Numbered from the stretch's first letter, positions 25,319 through 34,854 are shown. The stretch: 64,000 nt of DNA from an uncultured Eubacterium sp. (GCA_910580075.1 CAJTVR010000010.1:1-64000), one strand, 5' to 3'. The notes: generated by a model not told the origin, from the sequence alone. Made by a program: numbers and translations.

Positions 25319-26773
25319 TTATTCATCCATGCTGTAGTTTGGAGCTTCTTTTGTAATATGGATGTCATGCGGGTGGCTTTCTTTTAAGGAAGCAGCGGAT
25401 ATTTTTATAAACCGTCCGTTTTCATGCAGGTCTGTAATCGTAGGACATCCACAGTAACCCATGCCGGAGCGGATGCCGCCAATCAGCTGGAATACTGTAT
25501 CTTCGACAGATCCTTTATAAGCCACTCTTCCTTCTACGCCTTCCGGTACCAGTTTCCTTGCATTTTCCTGGAAATAGCGGTCTTTGCTTCCGTTTTCCAT
25601 AGCTGCAAGCGAACCCATGCCGCGGTATACTTTATACTTTCTGCCCTGGAATAATTCAAATGTGCCAGGAGCTTCGTCGCAGCCGGCAAAAATAGAGCCC
25701 ATCATGCATACGTTTGCTCCGGCAGCCAGTGCTTTGGTCATATCGCCTGAGTATTTAATGCCGCCGTCTGCAATTACCGGAATATGATGCTTTCTGGCTA
25801 CCTGGTAGCAGTCCATAATAGCTGAAATCTGCGGAACGCCGATACCGGAAACTACGCGTGTCGTACAGATAGAGCCAGGCCCGATACCGACTTTTACGCA
25901 GTCAGCCCCGGCTTCAATCAGAGCTTTGGCAGCTTCCCCGGTCGCTATATTTCCGGCAATGACCTGTAAATCAGGATAAGTGTTTTTGATTTTTCTGACC
26001 GCTTCCAGTATATTTTTGGAATGGCCGTGGGCAGAGTCTACAACGATAACATCTACATGTGCGTCCGCGAGTGCGGCTACCCGGTCCATCATGTTTGCCG
26101 TAATGCCGACGCCGGCACCGCACAGAAGACGTCCCTGCCCGTCTTTGGCAGACAGCGGGTATTTAATCTGTTTTTCGATGTCTTTAATGGTAATTAAACC
26201 TTTTAAATTATTATCTTTGTCTACAATCGGGAGTTTTTCTTTTCTTGCTTTTGCAAGAATCTGCTTTGCTTCCTCAAGAGTAATGCCTTCCGGAGCGGTA
26301 ATCAGTCCTTTAGAAGTCATGCAGTCTTTGATTTTTTTGTGGAAGTCCGTTTCAAATTTCAGATCACGGTTTGTGATAATGCCGACCAGCTTGCCGTTTT
26401 TCGTAATCGGGACGCCGGAAATACGGAATTTGGCCATCAGGTCATCTGCGTCTGAAAGGGTGTTGTCTTCAGAAAGTGAAAACGGGTCTGTGATAACGCC
26501 GTTTTCGGAACGTTTTACTTTGTCTACTTCTTCCGCCTGTTTTTCCACAGACATATTTTTGTGTATGATGCCGATGCCGCCCTGTCTGGCCATGGCGATT
26601 GCCATGCGGTGTTCCGTTACAGTGTCCATGCTTGCACTCATCATGGGAATATTCAGGGAGATTTTGTTTGTCAGCTTTGTTGACAGGTCAATCATGTCTG
26701 GGGTTACTTCTGAGTAGGCTGGAACTAAAAGCACGTCATCAAATGTAATTCCTTCGCCGATAATTGTTGCCAT
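25319..26773 (-). CDS. guaB: inosine-5'-monophosphate dehydrogenase
   Basis: A 484-residue IMPDH, which makes XMP from IMP, the committing step to guanine nucleotides. EGITFDDVLLVPAYSEV starts the barrel, two CBS domains lie at about 95-210 (GVPITKNGKLVGIITNRDL), and the catalytic loop is GIGPGSICTTRVV. GSRYFQ-like flap residues appear as KDRYFQENARKLVPEG. I use the ATG at 26773 with GAGAGGAC upstream rather than the longer frame to 26845. Confidence 0.97.
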   Translation of the reverse strand: MATIIGEGITFDDVLLVPAYSEVTPDMIDLSTKLTNKISLNIPMMSASMDTVTEHRMAIAMARQGGIGIIHKNMSVEKQAEEVDKVKRSENGVITDPFSLSEDNTLSDADDLMAKFRISGVPITKNGKLVGIITNRDLKFETDFHKKIKDCMTSKGLITAPEGITLEEAKQILAKARKEKLPIVDKDNNLKGLITIKDIEKQIKYPLSAKDGQGRLLCGAGVGITANMMDRVAALADAHVDVIVVDSAHGHSKNILEAVRKIKNTYPDLQVIAGNIATGEAAKALIEAGADCVKVGIGPGSICTTRVVSGIGVPQISAIMDCYQVARKHHIPVIADGGIKYSGDMTKALAAGANVCMMGSIFAGCDEAPGTFELFQGRKYKVYRGMGSLAAMENGSKDRYFQENARKLVPEGVEGRVAYKGSVEDTVFQLIGGIRSGMGYCGCPTITDLHENGRFIKISAASLKESHPHDIHITKEAPNYSMDE

Positions 26774-26799
26774 ATTCAGTGTCCTCTCTTTCTTCGTGT

Positions 26800-26817
26800 A
26801 CGTACCGACCGGTATGT
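26800..26817. promoter_or_regulatory. TetR-type palindrome in the guaB leader
   Basis: The 18-base sequence centred on TACCGACCGGTA matches its reverse complement at 14 of 18 positions and resembles TetR-family operators. It lies between the guaB promoter and start codon. No TetR gene is in the window. Confidence 0.4.
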
Positions 26818-26844
26818 TTCTTGTATGCTTGTGTAATTTTATCA

Positions 26845-26873
26845 ATTCTACAATATGGGTGTGGAAAAGTCAA
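26845..26873 (-). promoter_or_regulatory. guaB promoter
   Basis: On the minus strand TTGACT (26873-26868), 17 bases, TAGAAT (26850-26845). Confidence 0.6.
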
Positions 26874-27135
26874 TGAGTCTTTAAAAAATTTAGCGGCTGA
26901 AAAATGCCGGCCTGTAACAGCTCGGCAGGCTGTCTGAACTGTTACGGCGGACCTGATTTAACAGTTCCGTATGGGAATCCGGCTTATGGAAAGCACACTT
27001 TAAGGAAATTTATGCGGTTATAGAAAATGCCAATACAAAAAATAAAGCTTCAAACATAAATAGTTAAAATATACAAAAATATAAGGGGAAAAGATCAAAA
27101 TATATAATTTTTAATTAATAAAAAACAAAAAACAC
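26874..27135. other. divergent intergenic region
   Basis: No gene. A hairpin pairs GTAACAG (26914-26920) with CTGTTAC (26939-26945). The rest becomes strongly AT-rich towards the PTS promoter. Confidence 0.5.
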
Positions 27136-27164
27136 TTGACATAATTTGGTCAGATTGCTAATAT
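27136..27164 (+). promoter_or_regulatory. promoter of the PTS gene
   Basis: TTGACA (27136-27141), 17 bases, TAATAT (27159-27164), about 115 bases before the start codon. Confidence 0.7.
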
Positions 27165-27277
27165 AATAATTAAATCCAAGCGATAAATAAGCTGGAGGGG
27201 CGGGCGGCGGCTTCTAAGGCTGTTTATAGAATAAAGGTATGTTTCGCAGCAAGCGGAATAAAAAGGGGGTTATTTTT

Positions 27278-28735
27278 ATGATGAAATTTTTTCAGCGGTT
27301 AGGGAAATCTCTGATGCTGCCAGTAGCGTGTCTTCCTGTATGCGGTATTCTTATGGGATTCGGCTATATTCTGGCTCCGGCAGCGATGGCTGGAGAAGTT
27401 GCCGGATTTACATCTGGCGGGGTAATGTACACAATCGGTCTGTTTTTAATTAAAGCAGGGGGTGCTTTAATTGACAATATGCCGTGGCTGTTTGCAATCG
27501 GGGTTGCAGTCGGCATGTCTGACGACAACGACGGTACGGCAGGCCTGGCAGGGCTTGTATCCTTCCTGATGATTACGACGCTGTTAAACAGCGGAACAGT
27601 TGCAGGGCTTACAGGCAAAGATGCAGACCCTGCATTTGGAAAAATCGTGAACCAGTTTGTCGGTATTATTGCCGGTCTGATTGGTTCAGGCTGCTATAAT
27701 AAATTTAAGGGCACAAAGCTTCCGGATGCGCTGTCGTTTTTCAGCGGCAAGCGTGCGGTAGCGATTGTAACGGCTGTGGCATCAATTGCTGCATCTGCAG
27801 TACTGTTTGTCGTATGGCCAATCGTGTACGGAGTATTAGTTTCAGTCGGCAAGACATTCCTGGGATGGGGAGCTGTAGGAGCAGGTGTTTATGCGTTCTT
27901 TAACCGGCTTTTGATTCCATTCGGACTGCATCATGCACTGAATTCCGTATTCTGGTTTGACGTTGCAGAGATTAACGACCTTAAAAATTTCTGGGGCAAT
28001 ACAGGTGTATTTGGTGAAACAGGCATGTATATGACAGGATTTTTCCCGTTTATGATGTTCGGTCTTCCGGCAGCATGTCTTGCAATGTACCATACAGCAA
28101 AAAAAGGCAAAAAGAAAGAAGTATACGGACTGCTTGCATCAGCAGCGTTCTGTTCGTTCTTTACAGGCGTTACGGAGCCGATTGAATTTTCATTTATGTT
28201 CCTGGCTCCTGGACTATATGTTGTGCATGCACTGCTTGCAGGTGTTACGGCAGCGATTACAGTTGCACTTCCAATCAGAGCCGGATTTTCATTTTCCGGC
28301 GGTGCAGTAGACTTATTCCTGTGTTCCTTTACGCCGCTGGCACAAAATCCGTGGCTGCTGATTCCAATCGGCATAGCGGTGGGTATCATTTACTATATTG
28401 TATTCCGCGCCGTTATTTCAGCATGTAAGCTGAAGACGCCGGGCAGAGAAGATGACGATACGGAAACAGAGATGAAGGCGGTTCTTGCAAACAATGACTT
28501 TACACAGGTTGCAAAAATAGTCCTGGAAGGCCTTGGGGGTAAGGCAAATGTGAAGTCTCTGGATAACTGTATTACAAGACTGCGTATGGAAATCAATGAT
28601 TATACAAAAGTAGATGAAAAGAAGATTAAATCTGCAGGAGTTGCAGGCATTATAAGGCCTAGCAAGACATCTGTACAGGTCATTATAGGTACGAAAGTGC
28701 AGTTTGTGGCAGATGAAATGAAAAAGATGCTGTAA
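27278..28735 (+). CDS. nagE: PTS transporter EIICB, N-acetylglucosamine type
   Basis: A 485-residue glucose-family PTS permease. The EIIC part (about 1-380) has ten hydrophobic helices and GLHHALNSVFWFDVAEINDL, a stretch typical of GlcNAc transporters, plus FTGVTEPIEFSFMF. The EIIB domain (about 410-485) carries the phosphorylation site DNCITRLR at Cys 431. It lacks EIIA, which must come from elsewhere. The start at 27278 follows AAAGGGGG; the frame from 27239 lacks a ribosome site. A strong terminator follows, so it is a single-gene unit. Confidence 0.88.
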   Translation: MMKFFQRLGKSLMLPVACLPVCGILMGFGYILAPAAMAGEVAGFTSGGVMYTIGLFLIKAGGALIDNMPWLFAIGVAVGMSDDNDGTAGLAGLVSFLMITTLLNSGTVAGLTGKDADPAFGKIVNQFVGIIAGLIGSGCYNKFKGTKLPDALSFFSGKRAVAIVTAVASIAASAVLFVVWPIVYGVLVSVGKTFLGWGAVGAGVYAFFNRLLIPFGLHHALNSVFWFDVAEINDLKNFWGNTGVFGETGMYMTGFFPFMMFGLPAACLAMYHTAKKGKKKEVYGLLASAAFCSFFTGVTEPIEFSFMFLAPGLYVVHALLAGVTAAITVALPIRAGFSFSGGAVDLFLCSFTPLAQNPWLLIPIGIAVGIIYYIVFRAVISACKLKTPGREDDDTETEMKAVLANNDFTQVAKIVLEGLGGKANVKSLDNCITRLRMEINDYTKVDEKKIKSAGVAGIIRPSKTSVQVIIGTKVQFVADEMKKML

Positions 28736-28781
28736 GTATTCCAAAGCGTGCCGCGATGGCTTTTCTATAACTTAGAGCTGT

Positions 28782-28837
28782 ATAACCCGTTTTAAATACC
28801 CTGGTTTTTCAGGAACATTTAAAACGGGTTATTTTTA
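28782..28837 (+). terminator. intrinsic terminator after nagE
   Basis: ATAACCCGTTTTAAA pairs with TTTAAAACGGGTTAT, followed by TTTTTAT. Confidence 0.85.
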
Positions 28838-28975
28838 TATTCAAAAATCCGGATGCTTTATTTAATTCGAAAAATTATTTTCTGGTTTTTTTTTCTTCCA
28901 GAATATGGTATCCTTCTAAATGAATATCCGGTTTCAAATCATTATAAAATAAAAATAGAAAGCAGGTGGCATCGA

Positions 28976-29749
28976 ATGGAATTTCGGCCGTGCATAGATA
29001 TTCACAACGGCAGGGTCAAGCAGATTGTAGGCTCCAGCTTAAAAGACCAGGGCAGCTTTGCTGAAGAAAACTTTGTAGCGCAGCAGGACGCAGCGTTTTT
29101 TGCCCGCCTTTATCAAAAGGACGGCCTTTGCGGCGGACATGTTATTTTACTCAATCCTCCAGGGTCTGCATACTATGAAGAGACAAAATCACAGGCGCTT
29201 TCGGCGCTCTCGGCCTATCCGGGCGGGCTTCAGGCCGGGGGAGGCATTACGCCGGATAATGCGGCACAGTTTCTTCAGGCAGGAGCAAGCCATGTGATTG
29301 TTACTTCCTATGTATTTAAAGACGGAAAAATTCATTATGATAAGCTGAAAGAACTGGTACGTGCTGTCGGCAGAAAACATCTCGTGCTGGATTTAAGCTG
29401 CCGCAGGGCAGCGGACGGATATGCGGTTGTGACAGACCGCTGGCAGAAACTGACAAAAGAATATGTAACGCCTGAGCTTTTAGATGCGCTGTCTGCGTAT
29501 GCGGATGAATTTCTGATTCATGCAGCGGATGTGGAAGGGAAAGCAGCCGGCATTGAGACGGAGCTTGTAAAGCAGCTGGGAGAATGGGGAAAAATTCCGG
29601 TCACTTATGCAGGAGGAGTCGGCAGTTTTTCAGACCTTGAGGCATTGAGAACATATGGAAAAAACAGGCTGCATGTAACCATTGGAAGCGCGCTGGACTT
29701 ATTTGGAGGCCCGATGGCGTATGAGGAAGTGCTGAAATGCACTGATTAG
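28976..29749 (+). CDS. HisA-like ribotide isomerase, eukaryotic type
   Basis: A 257-residue TIM-barrel protein. The start EFRPCIDIHNGRVKQIVGSS and LQAGGGITPDNAAQFLQAGA, HLVLDLSCRR, FLIHAADVEGKAAG and TYAGGVGSFSDLE resemble the fungal and plant HIS6 form of phosphoribosylformimino-AICAR ribotide isomerase more than the usual bacterial HisA. In histidine synthesis it opens the ribose ring of ProFAR. ATG 28976 follows AGGTGG. No other his gene is in the window, so it is an orphan here. Confidence 0.8.
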   Translation: MEFRPCIDIHNGRVKQIVGSSLKDQGSFAEENFVAQQDAAFFARLYQKDGLCGGHVILLNPPGSAYYEETKSQALSALSAYPGGLQAGGGITPDNAAQFLQAGASHVIVTSYVFKDGKIHYDKLKELVRAVGRKHLVLDLSCRRAADGYAVVTDRWQKLTKEYVTPELLDALSAYADEFLIHAADVEGKAAGIETELVKQLGEWGKIPVTYAGGVGSFSDLEALRTYGKNRLHVTIGSALDLFGGPMAYEEVLKCTD

Positions 29750-29827
29750 CCGGACACCCGCAAATGTTCGTGCAGGCATGGCATCTGGATTATAATCCGC
29801 GAAAATAAAAGTCCGCCTGGCGTCCGG
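29750..29827. promoter_or_regulatory. inverted repeat in the glnA leader region
   Basis: GCCGGAC at 29749-29755 pairs with GTCCGGT at 29822-29828, enclosing about 66 bases. It could be a terminator for the HisA-like gene or a structured leader for glnA. Confidence 0.4.
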
Positions 29828-29860
29828 TAATAATATTTATTAAGAAAGGATTAAGCGCTC

Positions 29861-31192
29861 ATGAAGCATTATTCAAAACAGGACATTCTGGACCTGGCAG
29901 AAGAAGAGGGGATTGAATTTATCCGCCTTCAGTTTACAGATGTATCTGGCACTCTGAAAAATATTGCAGTAACCAAAACCCAGCTGGAGAAAGCGCTGAA
30001 TAATGAGTGTATTTTTGACGGATCTTCCATTGACGGTTTTGCAAAAGCGGAAGCGTCGGATATGTATCTTCATCCGGACCTGGATACATTTGCAATTTTT
30101 CCATGGCGTCCGCAGCAGGGAAAAGTGGCCAGAATCATCTGTGATATCTATGATGTAAACGGTTCGCCGTTTGAGGGAGACCCTCGCTATATTTTAAGAA
30201 AAGCAGTAAAACAGGCCAAAGATATGGGATATACATTTGAAGTGGGACCGGAATGCGAATTTTTCCTGTTTCAGTATGACGATGACGGGCATCCTACGAC
30301 ACAGATTGATGAACAGGCCGGATTTTTTGACTTAGGGCCGGTGGATGCCGGTGAAAACGCCAGGCGTGACATGGTGCTGACGTTAGAAGAAATGGGTTAT
30401 GAGGTAGAAGCCTCTCATCATGAAGGCGCGCCAGGGCAGCATGAGATTGACTTTAAATATGATGAAGCGCTGCGGGCTGCGGATAATATTATGACATTTA
30501 AGCTGGCTGTCAAAACAATTGCAAAACGCCACGGCATGTTTGCCAGTTTTATGCCCAAACCTAAATCAGGAGTCAATGGCTCAGGCATGCATCTGAATCT
30601 GTCTTTAACTCAGAATGGCAGAAATATTTTTTCTGATGAGAGTGCGCCGGGAGGTTTAAGCCAGGAGGCGTATTATTTTATCGGCGGACTGTTAAAGCAT
30701 ATCAAAGGCATGACTGCAGTCGGCAATCCTCTTGTGAATTCTTATAAACGGCTGATGCCGGGAAACGGTGCGCCTAGTTTTATTGCGTGGTCTTTCAGCA
30801 ACCGGACACCGTTAATCCGTATACCGGCTGCGAGAGGCAGGAGTACGAGAATCGAACTGCGCAGTCCGGATTCGGCTGCTAATCCGTATCTGATGCTGGC
30901 GCTGTGTCTGTCTGCAGGACTTGAGGGCATCAGCAGCAGGATTGAACCGCCTGCGTCCGTCAGCTGCAATGTGTATGATCTGAGCGCAGCTGAAATGGAA
31001 AGCCGGAAAATGGATCTGCTTCCTGCAGATTTGATGGAGGCAGTTCATGAGATGGAAAAGGACGCATTTGTGCTGGATACGCTTGGAAGCCATATCAGCA
31101 GGGAATATATCAGTGCAAAAAAAGCAGAATGGGAAAGATTTTGCAGGGCAGTCACAGACTGGGAAACAAAGGAATATTTATACAGAATATAA
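29861..31192 (+). CDS. glnA: glutamine synthetase, type I
   Basis: A 443-residue GSI of the alpha (Bacillus/Clostridium) length. DGSSIDGF, VGPECEFFLFQYD, SHHEGAPGQHEIDFKY, GVNGSGMHLNLSL, NSYKRLMPGNGAPSFIAWS and RIELRSPDSAANPYL are the ammonia, metal and ATP-binding segments. It makes glutamine from glutamate, ammonia and ATP. It is followed by an ANTAR regulator 12 bases downstream. Confidence 0.97.
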   Translation: MKHYSKQDILDLAEEEGIEFIRLQFTDVSGTLKNIAVTKTQLEKALNNECIFDGSSIDGFAKAEASDMYLHPDLDTFAIFPWRPQQGKVARIICDIYDVNGSPFEGDPRYILRKAVKQAKDMGYTFEVGPECEFFLFQYDDDGHPTTQIDEQAGFFDLGPVDAGENARRDMVLTLEEMGYEVEASHHEGAPGQHEIDFKYDEALRAADNIMTFKLAVKTIAKRHGMFASFMPKPKSGVNGSGMHLNLSLTQNGRNIFSDESAPGGLSQEAYYFIGGLLKHIKGMTAVGNPLVNSYKRLMPGNGAPSFIAWSFSNRTPLIRIPAARGRSTRIELRSPDSAANPYLMLALCLSAGLEGISSRIEPPASVSCNVYDLSAAEMESRKMDLLPADLMEAVHEMEKDAFVLDTLGSHISREYISAKKAEWERFCRAVTDWETKEYLYRI

Positions 31193-31204
31193 ACGGCGGT
31201 CAGC

Positions 31205-31762
31205 ATGAATATTATAATTGTATTTCCCCAAATAGAAAATGCAAAAAAAGTCCGCAGTATCCTGTTAAAAGGAGGCTATTCACCAGACGCTGTATGCTGT
31301 ACCGGAGCAGCGGCGTTAAAGGCGGCAAATGATTTGGACAGCGGCATTATCATCTGTACATACAGGCTGGCAGATATGGTGTACAGCGAGCTGTATGAAT
31401 ATCTGGCACCACGTTATGACATGCTGCTTATTGGTTCCAAAAGCCAGATTGCAGACAGGGATCCGGCGGATATCACAGCTCTTTCAACTCCGCTAAAAGT
31501 CCATGAGCTGCTGCAGGCTGTGGAGCAGGTGTCAGATATACATGCCAGAAAAATGAAAAAAAGAAAGCAGGTGTTAAGACCCCGCACAGATGAAGAACGG
31601 CGGGTGATTGGGGAAGCAAAAGAGCTTTTAATAGAGCGGCACCATTATTCGGAGGAAGAGGCACACAGGCATCTGCAGAAACTCAGCATGGACAATGGTG
31701 CCAGAATGGCAGAATCTGCCTGGATGATCATCCGGCTGATGGGACAGGATGAAGAAAAATAA
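31205..31762 (+). CDS. ANTAR-domain regulator with a receiver-like N-terminus
   Basis: A 185-residue RNA-binding antitermination protein. Residues 1-115 look like a receiver domain (NIIIVFPQIENAKKVRSILL), but the usual phospho-accepting Asp after beta-3 is not present: the stretch reads DSGIIICTYRL. The ANTAR helices lie at about 125-182 (EERRVIGEAKELLIERHHYS, EEEAHRHLQKLSMDNGARMA). ANTAR proteins bind paired hairpins in mRNA leaders. Placement directly after glnA suggests nitrogen control. Confidence 0.85.
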   Translation: MNIIIVFPQIENAKKVRSILLKGGYSPDAVCCTGAAALKAANDLDSGIIICTYRLADMVYSELYEYLAPRYDMLLIGSKSQIADRDPADITALSTPLKVHELLQAVEQVSDIHARKMKKRKQVLRPRTDEERRVIGEAKELLIERHHYSEEEAHRHLQKLSMDNGARMAESAWMIIRLMGQDEEK

Positions 31763-31801
31763 ATAAAGAAGCGAAGCAGACGATGCGAATGGAGGAAATA
31801 G

Positions 31802-32671
31802 ATGAAATTTACAAAAATGCATGGAATTGGCAATGACTACGTATATGTCAATTGTTTTGAGGAAACTGTCCATGATCCGCAGGAAACGGCAAGGTTTGTA
31901 AGTGACAGACATTTTGGAATCGGCTCTGACGGTCTGGTACTGATTAAGCCTTCTGATCAGGCAGACTTTGAAATGGCTATGTATAATGCCGATGGCTCCA
32001 GAAGTGAAATGTGCGGAAACGCGATCAGGTGCGTGGCAAAATATGTCTATGACCATGCAATGACAGATAAGACGGATATCAGTATCGAGACACTGGCCGG
32101 CATAAAATATGTGCAGGTTACGGCAGAAAACAAAAAAGCGGTTATGGTCCGTGTAAATATGGGAAAGCCTGAGCTTGTGCCGGAAAAGATACCGGTTTTA
32201 TACAGCGGCAGAAATACGGGATCAGACAGCATAAAAGACGGTCAGATTGTAAACTGTCCGATACAGGCAGGCGGAAAGGAATACAGAATGACCTGTGTAT
32301 CTATGGGAAATCCGCACTGTGTTATTTTTACAGATGATGTGGACGGGCTGGATCTGGAAAAAACCGGGCCGCTGTTTGAGCATCATGCATATTTTCCAAA
32401 CCGCATCAATACGGAATTTGTAAAAGTTATAGACCGAAAGACAGTCAGAATGCGTGTATGGGAGAGAGGTTCCGGGGAAACACTGGCCTGCGGGACAGGA
32501 GCCTGTGCAGCAGCGGTATCCTGTATCTTAAATGGCCTGACAGAGCGTGCAGTTACGGTCTGCCTGCGGGGCGGCAGTCTTCAGATTGAATGGGACGGGG
32601 TTACAGGCGGTGTCTATATGACGGGGCCGGCGCAGAGCGTGTTTGAGGGAGAAATCCAGCTACCTTTTTAA
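31802..32671 (+). CDS. dapF: diaminopimelate epimerase
   Basis: A 289-residue DapF: MKFTKMHGIGNDYVYVN, FGIGSDGLVLI, the first active cysteine in EMCGNAIRC and the second in LACGTGACAAAV. It converts LL- to meso-diaminopimelate for lysine and peptidoglycan. It sits directly before dapL, whose product is its substrate. Confidence 0.97.
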   Translation: MKFTKMHGIGNDYVYVNCFEETVHDPQETARFVSDRHFGIGSDGLVLIKPSDQADFEMAMYNADGSRSEMCGNAIRCVAKYVYDHAMTDKTDISIETLAGIKYVQVTAENKKAVMVRVNMGKPELVPEKIPVLYSGRNTGSDSIKDGQIVNCPIQAGGKEYRMTCVSMGNPHCVIFTDDVDGLDLEKTGPLFEHHAYFPNRINTEFVKVIDRKTVRMRVWERGSGETLACGTGACAAAVSCILNGLTERAVTVCLRGGSLQIEWDGVTGGVYMTGPAQSVFEGEIQLPF

Positions 32672-32756
32672 ACGGGTGCATAAAAGCATAAAAAGAATCC
32701 GTCCGTTCGCTCATTAAAATAAAATTACTAAAACAGGTGATAAAGGAGAATCCAGC

Positions 32757-33971
32757 ATGTTTCAGATTAACAGCAATTATCAAAAATTACCAGGCAGCTA
32801 TCTTTTCAGCACCATTGCCAAAAAAGCAGCCGCATTTACAAAAGAAAACCCGGACAAGCCAGTCATCCGTCTCGGCATCGGGGATGTGACGCAGCCGCTT
32901 GTCCCGGCAATAGTAAAAGCACTTCATGCGGCAGCTGATGAAATGGCAGAGGCATCTTCTTTCCGCGGGTATGCGCCGGATGCGGGTTATGATTTTTTAC
33001 GCAGTGCCATTGCGGAGCATGATTATAAGAAAAGAGGATGCAAAATCAGCGAAGATGAAATATTTATATCAGACGGTGCCAAATCTGACTCCGGGAATAT
33101 TCAGGAAATTTTTTCCGGGGACTGTAAAATTGCAGTAACAGACCCGGTTTATCCGGTTTATGTGGATTCGAATGTTATGGCCGGACGGTGCGGAGATTAT
33201 GACACGAAGACACAGACATGGAGCCGCGTCATCTATATGCCGTGCACAAGAGAAAACGGATTTGTGCCGGAATTTCCTAAAGAAACGCCGGATATCATTT
33301 ATCTGTGCATACCAAATAATCCTACCGGAACTGCCATGACAAAGGCACAGCTTCAGGAATGGGTCGATTATGCAAATAAAAACGGAGCGGTAATCATTTA
33401 TGATGCAGCTTACGAAGCCTATATTTCAGAATCCGATGTGCCGCATTCGGTTTATGAATGTACCGGAGCCACACATTGTGCCATTGAAATCCGCAGTTTT
33501 TCTAAAAACGCTGGTTTTACCGGCGTACGTCTGGGCTTTACGGTTGTTCCGAAAGAGTTAGCCTGCGGCTCAGTCTCCCTGCACGATATGTGGGCAAGAC
33601 GTCATGGGACGAAATATAACGGTGCCCCGTATATCATCCAGCGCGCCGGGGAAGCCGTGTATTCCAGAGAAGGAAAGGAACAGCTGCGGGAGCAGATCGC
33701 TTATTATATGAATAATGCCAGGGTCATTAAAGAAGGGCTGAAAGAGGCTGGCTATGAGGTGTACGGCGGGGTAAATGCTCCGTATATCTGGCTGAAAACA
33801 CCGGAAAATATGAGTTCCTGGGACTTTTTTGATTATCTTTTAGAGCAGGCACATGTAATCGGTACGCCAGGTTCGGGATTCGGGCCGAGCGGGGAAGGAT
33901 ATTTCAGGCTGACGGCATTTGGCACCTATGAAAATACGGTGGCAGCATTAGAGCGCATAAAAGTATTATAA
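32757..33971 (+). CDS. dapL: LL-diaminopimelate aminotransferase
   Basis: A 404-residue fold-type I PLP enzyme: RLGIGDVTQPL, IPNNPTGTAM, IIYDAAYEAYI and the PLP lysine in RSFSKNAGFTGVRLG. It makes LL-diaminopimelate directly from tetrahydrodipicolinate, the route used by many Clostridia. Adjacent to dapF on the same strand. Confidence 0.96.
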   Translation: MFQINSNYQKLPGSYLFSTIAKKAAAFTKENPDKPVIRLGIGDVTQPLVPAIVKALHAAADEMAEASSFRGYAPDAGYDFLRSAIAEHDYKKRGCKISEDEIFISDGAKSDSGNIQEIFSGDCKIAVTDPVYPVYVDSNVMAGRCGDYDTKTQTWSRVIYMPCTRENGFVPEFPKETPDIIYLCIPNNPTGTAMTKAQLQEWVDYANKNGAVIIYDAAYEAYISESDVPHSVYECTGATHCAIEIRSFSKNAGFTGVRLGFTVVPKELACGSVSLHDMWARRHGTKYNGAPYIIQRAGEAVYSREGKEQLREQIAYYMNNARVIKEGLKEAGYEVYGGVNAPYIWLKTPENMSSWDFFDYLLEQAHVIGTPGSGFGPSGEGYFRLTAFGTYENTVAALERIKVL

Positions 33972-34092
33972 AATCATGGGGCTGCCGCATGCTGTTTCGT
34001 GCACCATCCCCGGGAACGGCTGGTAAATAAAGGAATATTAAAAATTAAGTATTGATTGAATTAAAAGCAGTATAATAAAAGACGTGAGGCAT

Positions 34093-34797
34093 ATGTATCA
34101 GTTTGAAAAAGCAGACCGAAAGCTCTTAGGTGAGCAGATTGAAGAAGCATTGATGTGTTACATTTTGGAGGAACCTCTGGAAATCGGGCAGAAAATACCG
34201 AATGAATTTGAACTGGCAGAAAAGTTCGGAGTCGGAAGGAGCACAGTGCGTGAAGCAGTAAAGGGGCTGGTATCCAGAGGAATTCTGGAAGTCCGCAGAG
34301 GTTCAGGCACTTATGTCATCAGTACCCAGTCTGCGGACGAAGACCCGCTCGGACTTTCTAAGCTGCAGGATAAATACAAACTGGCGCTTGAACTGTTTGA
34401 CGTGCGGCTTATGCTGGAGCCTAAAATTGCATCGCTGGCTGCAGAATATGCCCAAAAAGAAGAGTTAGTACAGCTCAAAAGGCTCTGCGATGAAACGGAA
34501 GAGCTGTATCTGAGCGGAAAAAACCATATCCAGAAAGATATTGAATTCCATACGTGTATTGCCCGCTGCAGTAAAAACCGTGTGGTAGAAACGCTTGTGC
34601 CTGTGATTAATACGGCAGTTCTGACTTTTGCAAATTTAACACACCGCATGCTGATGCAGGAAACGATTGAAACGCACCGGGCAATTGTGAATGCGGTCAC
34701 AGACCGTGACCCGGTAGGTGCAGAATGTGCTATGGTCATGCATCTGACATATAACAGACAGACGCTTATGCGGCTGTGGAAAGACCATCAAAAATAA
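34093..34797 (+). CDS. FadR-subfamily GntR regulator
   Basis: A 234-residue repressor: winged helix at about 10-70 (IGQKIPNEFELAEKFGVGRS, TVREAVKGLVSRGILEVRRG) and an all-helical FCD ligand-binding domain (about 95-225; FDVRLMLEPKIASLAAEYA, EFHTCIARCS, ETHRAIVNAV). ATG 34093 has GTGAGG very close upstream; GTG 34084 is an alternative. It lies upstream of a GntP transporter and a sugar-acid dehydratase and probably represses them in response to a sugar acid. Confidence 0.88.
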   Translation: MYQFEKADRKLLGEQIEEALMCYILEEPLEIGQKIPNEFELAEKFGVGRSTVREAVKGLVSRGILEVRRGSGTYVISTQSADEDPLGLSKLQDKYKLALELFDVRLMLEPKIASLAAEYAQKEELVQLKRLCDETEELYLSGKNHIQKDIEFHTCIARCSKNRVVETLVPVINTAVLTFANLTHRMLMQETIETHRAIVNAVTDRDPVGAECAMVMHLTYNRQTLMRLWKDHQK

Positions 34798-34818
34798 AAT
34801 TAGTCAAAATATACAAAA

Positions 34819-34854
34819 GATGAGAAGATATTATTATTTTTCTCATCTTTTTTT
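34819..34854 (+). terminator. intrinsic terminator after the GntR gene
   Basis: AGATGAGAA pairs with TTCTCATCT, followed by seven T residues. Confidence 0.8.

Noticed and set aside
25980..26717. Plus-strand frame of 245 codons opposite guaB
   Set aside because: Serine- and phenylalanine-rich translation typical of the antisense of a conserved gene; guaB is certain.
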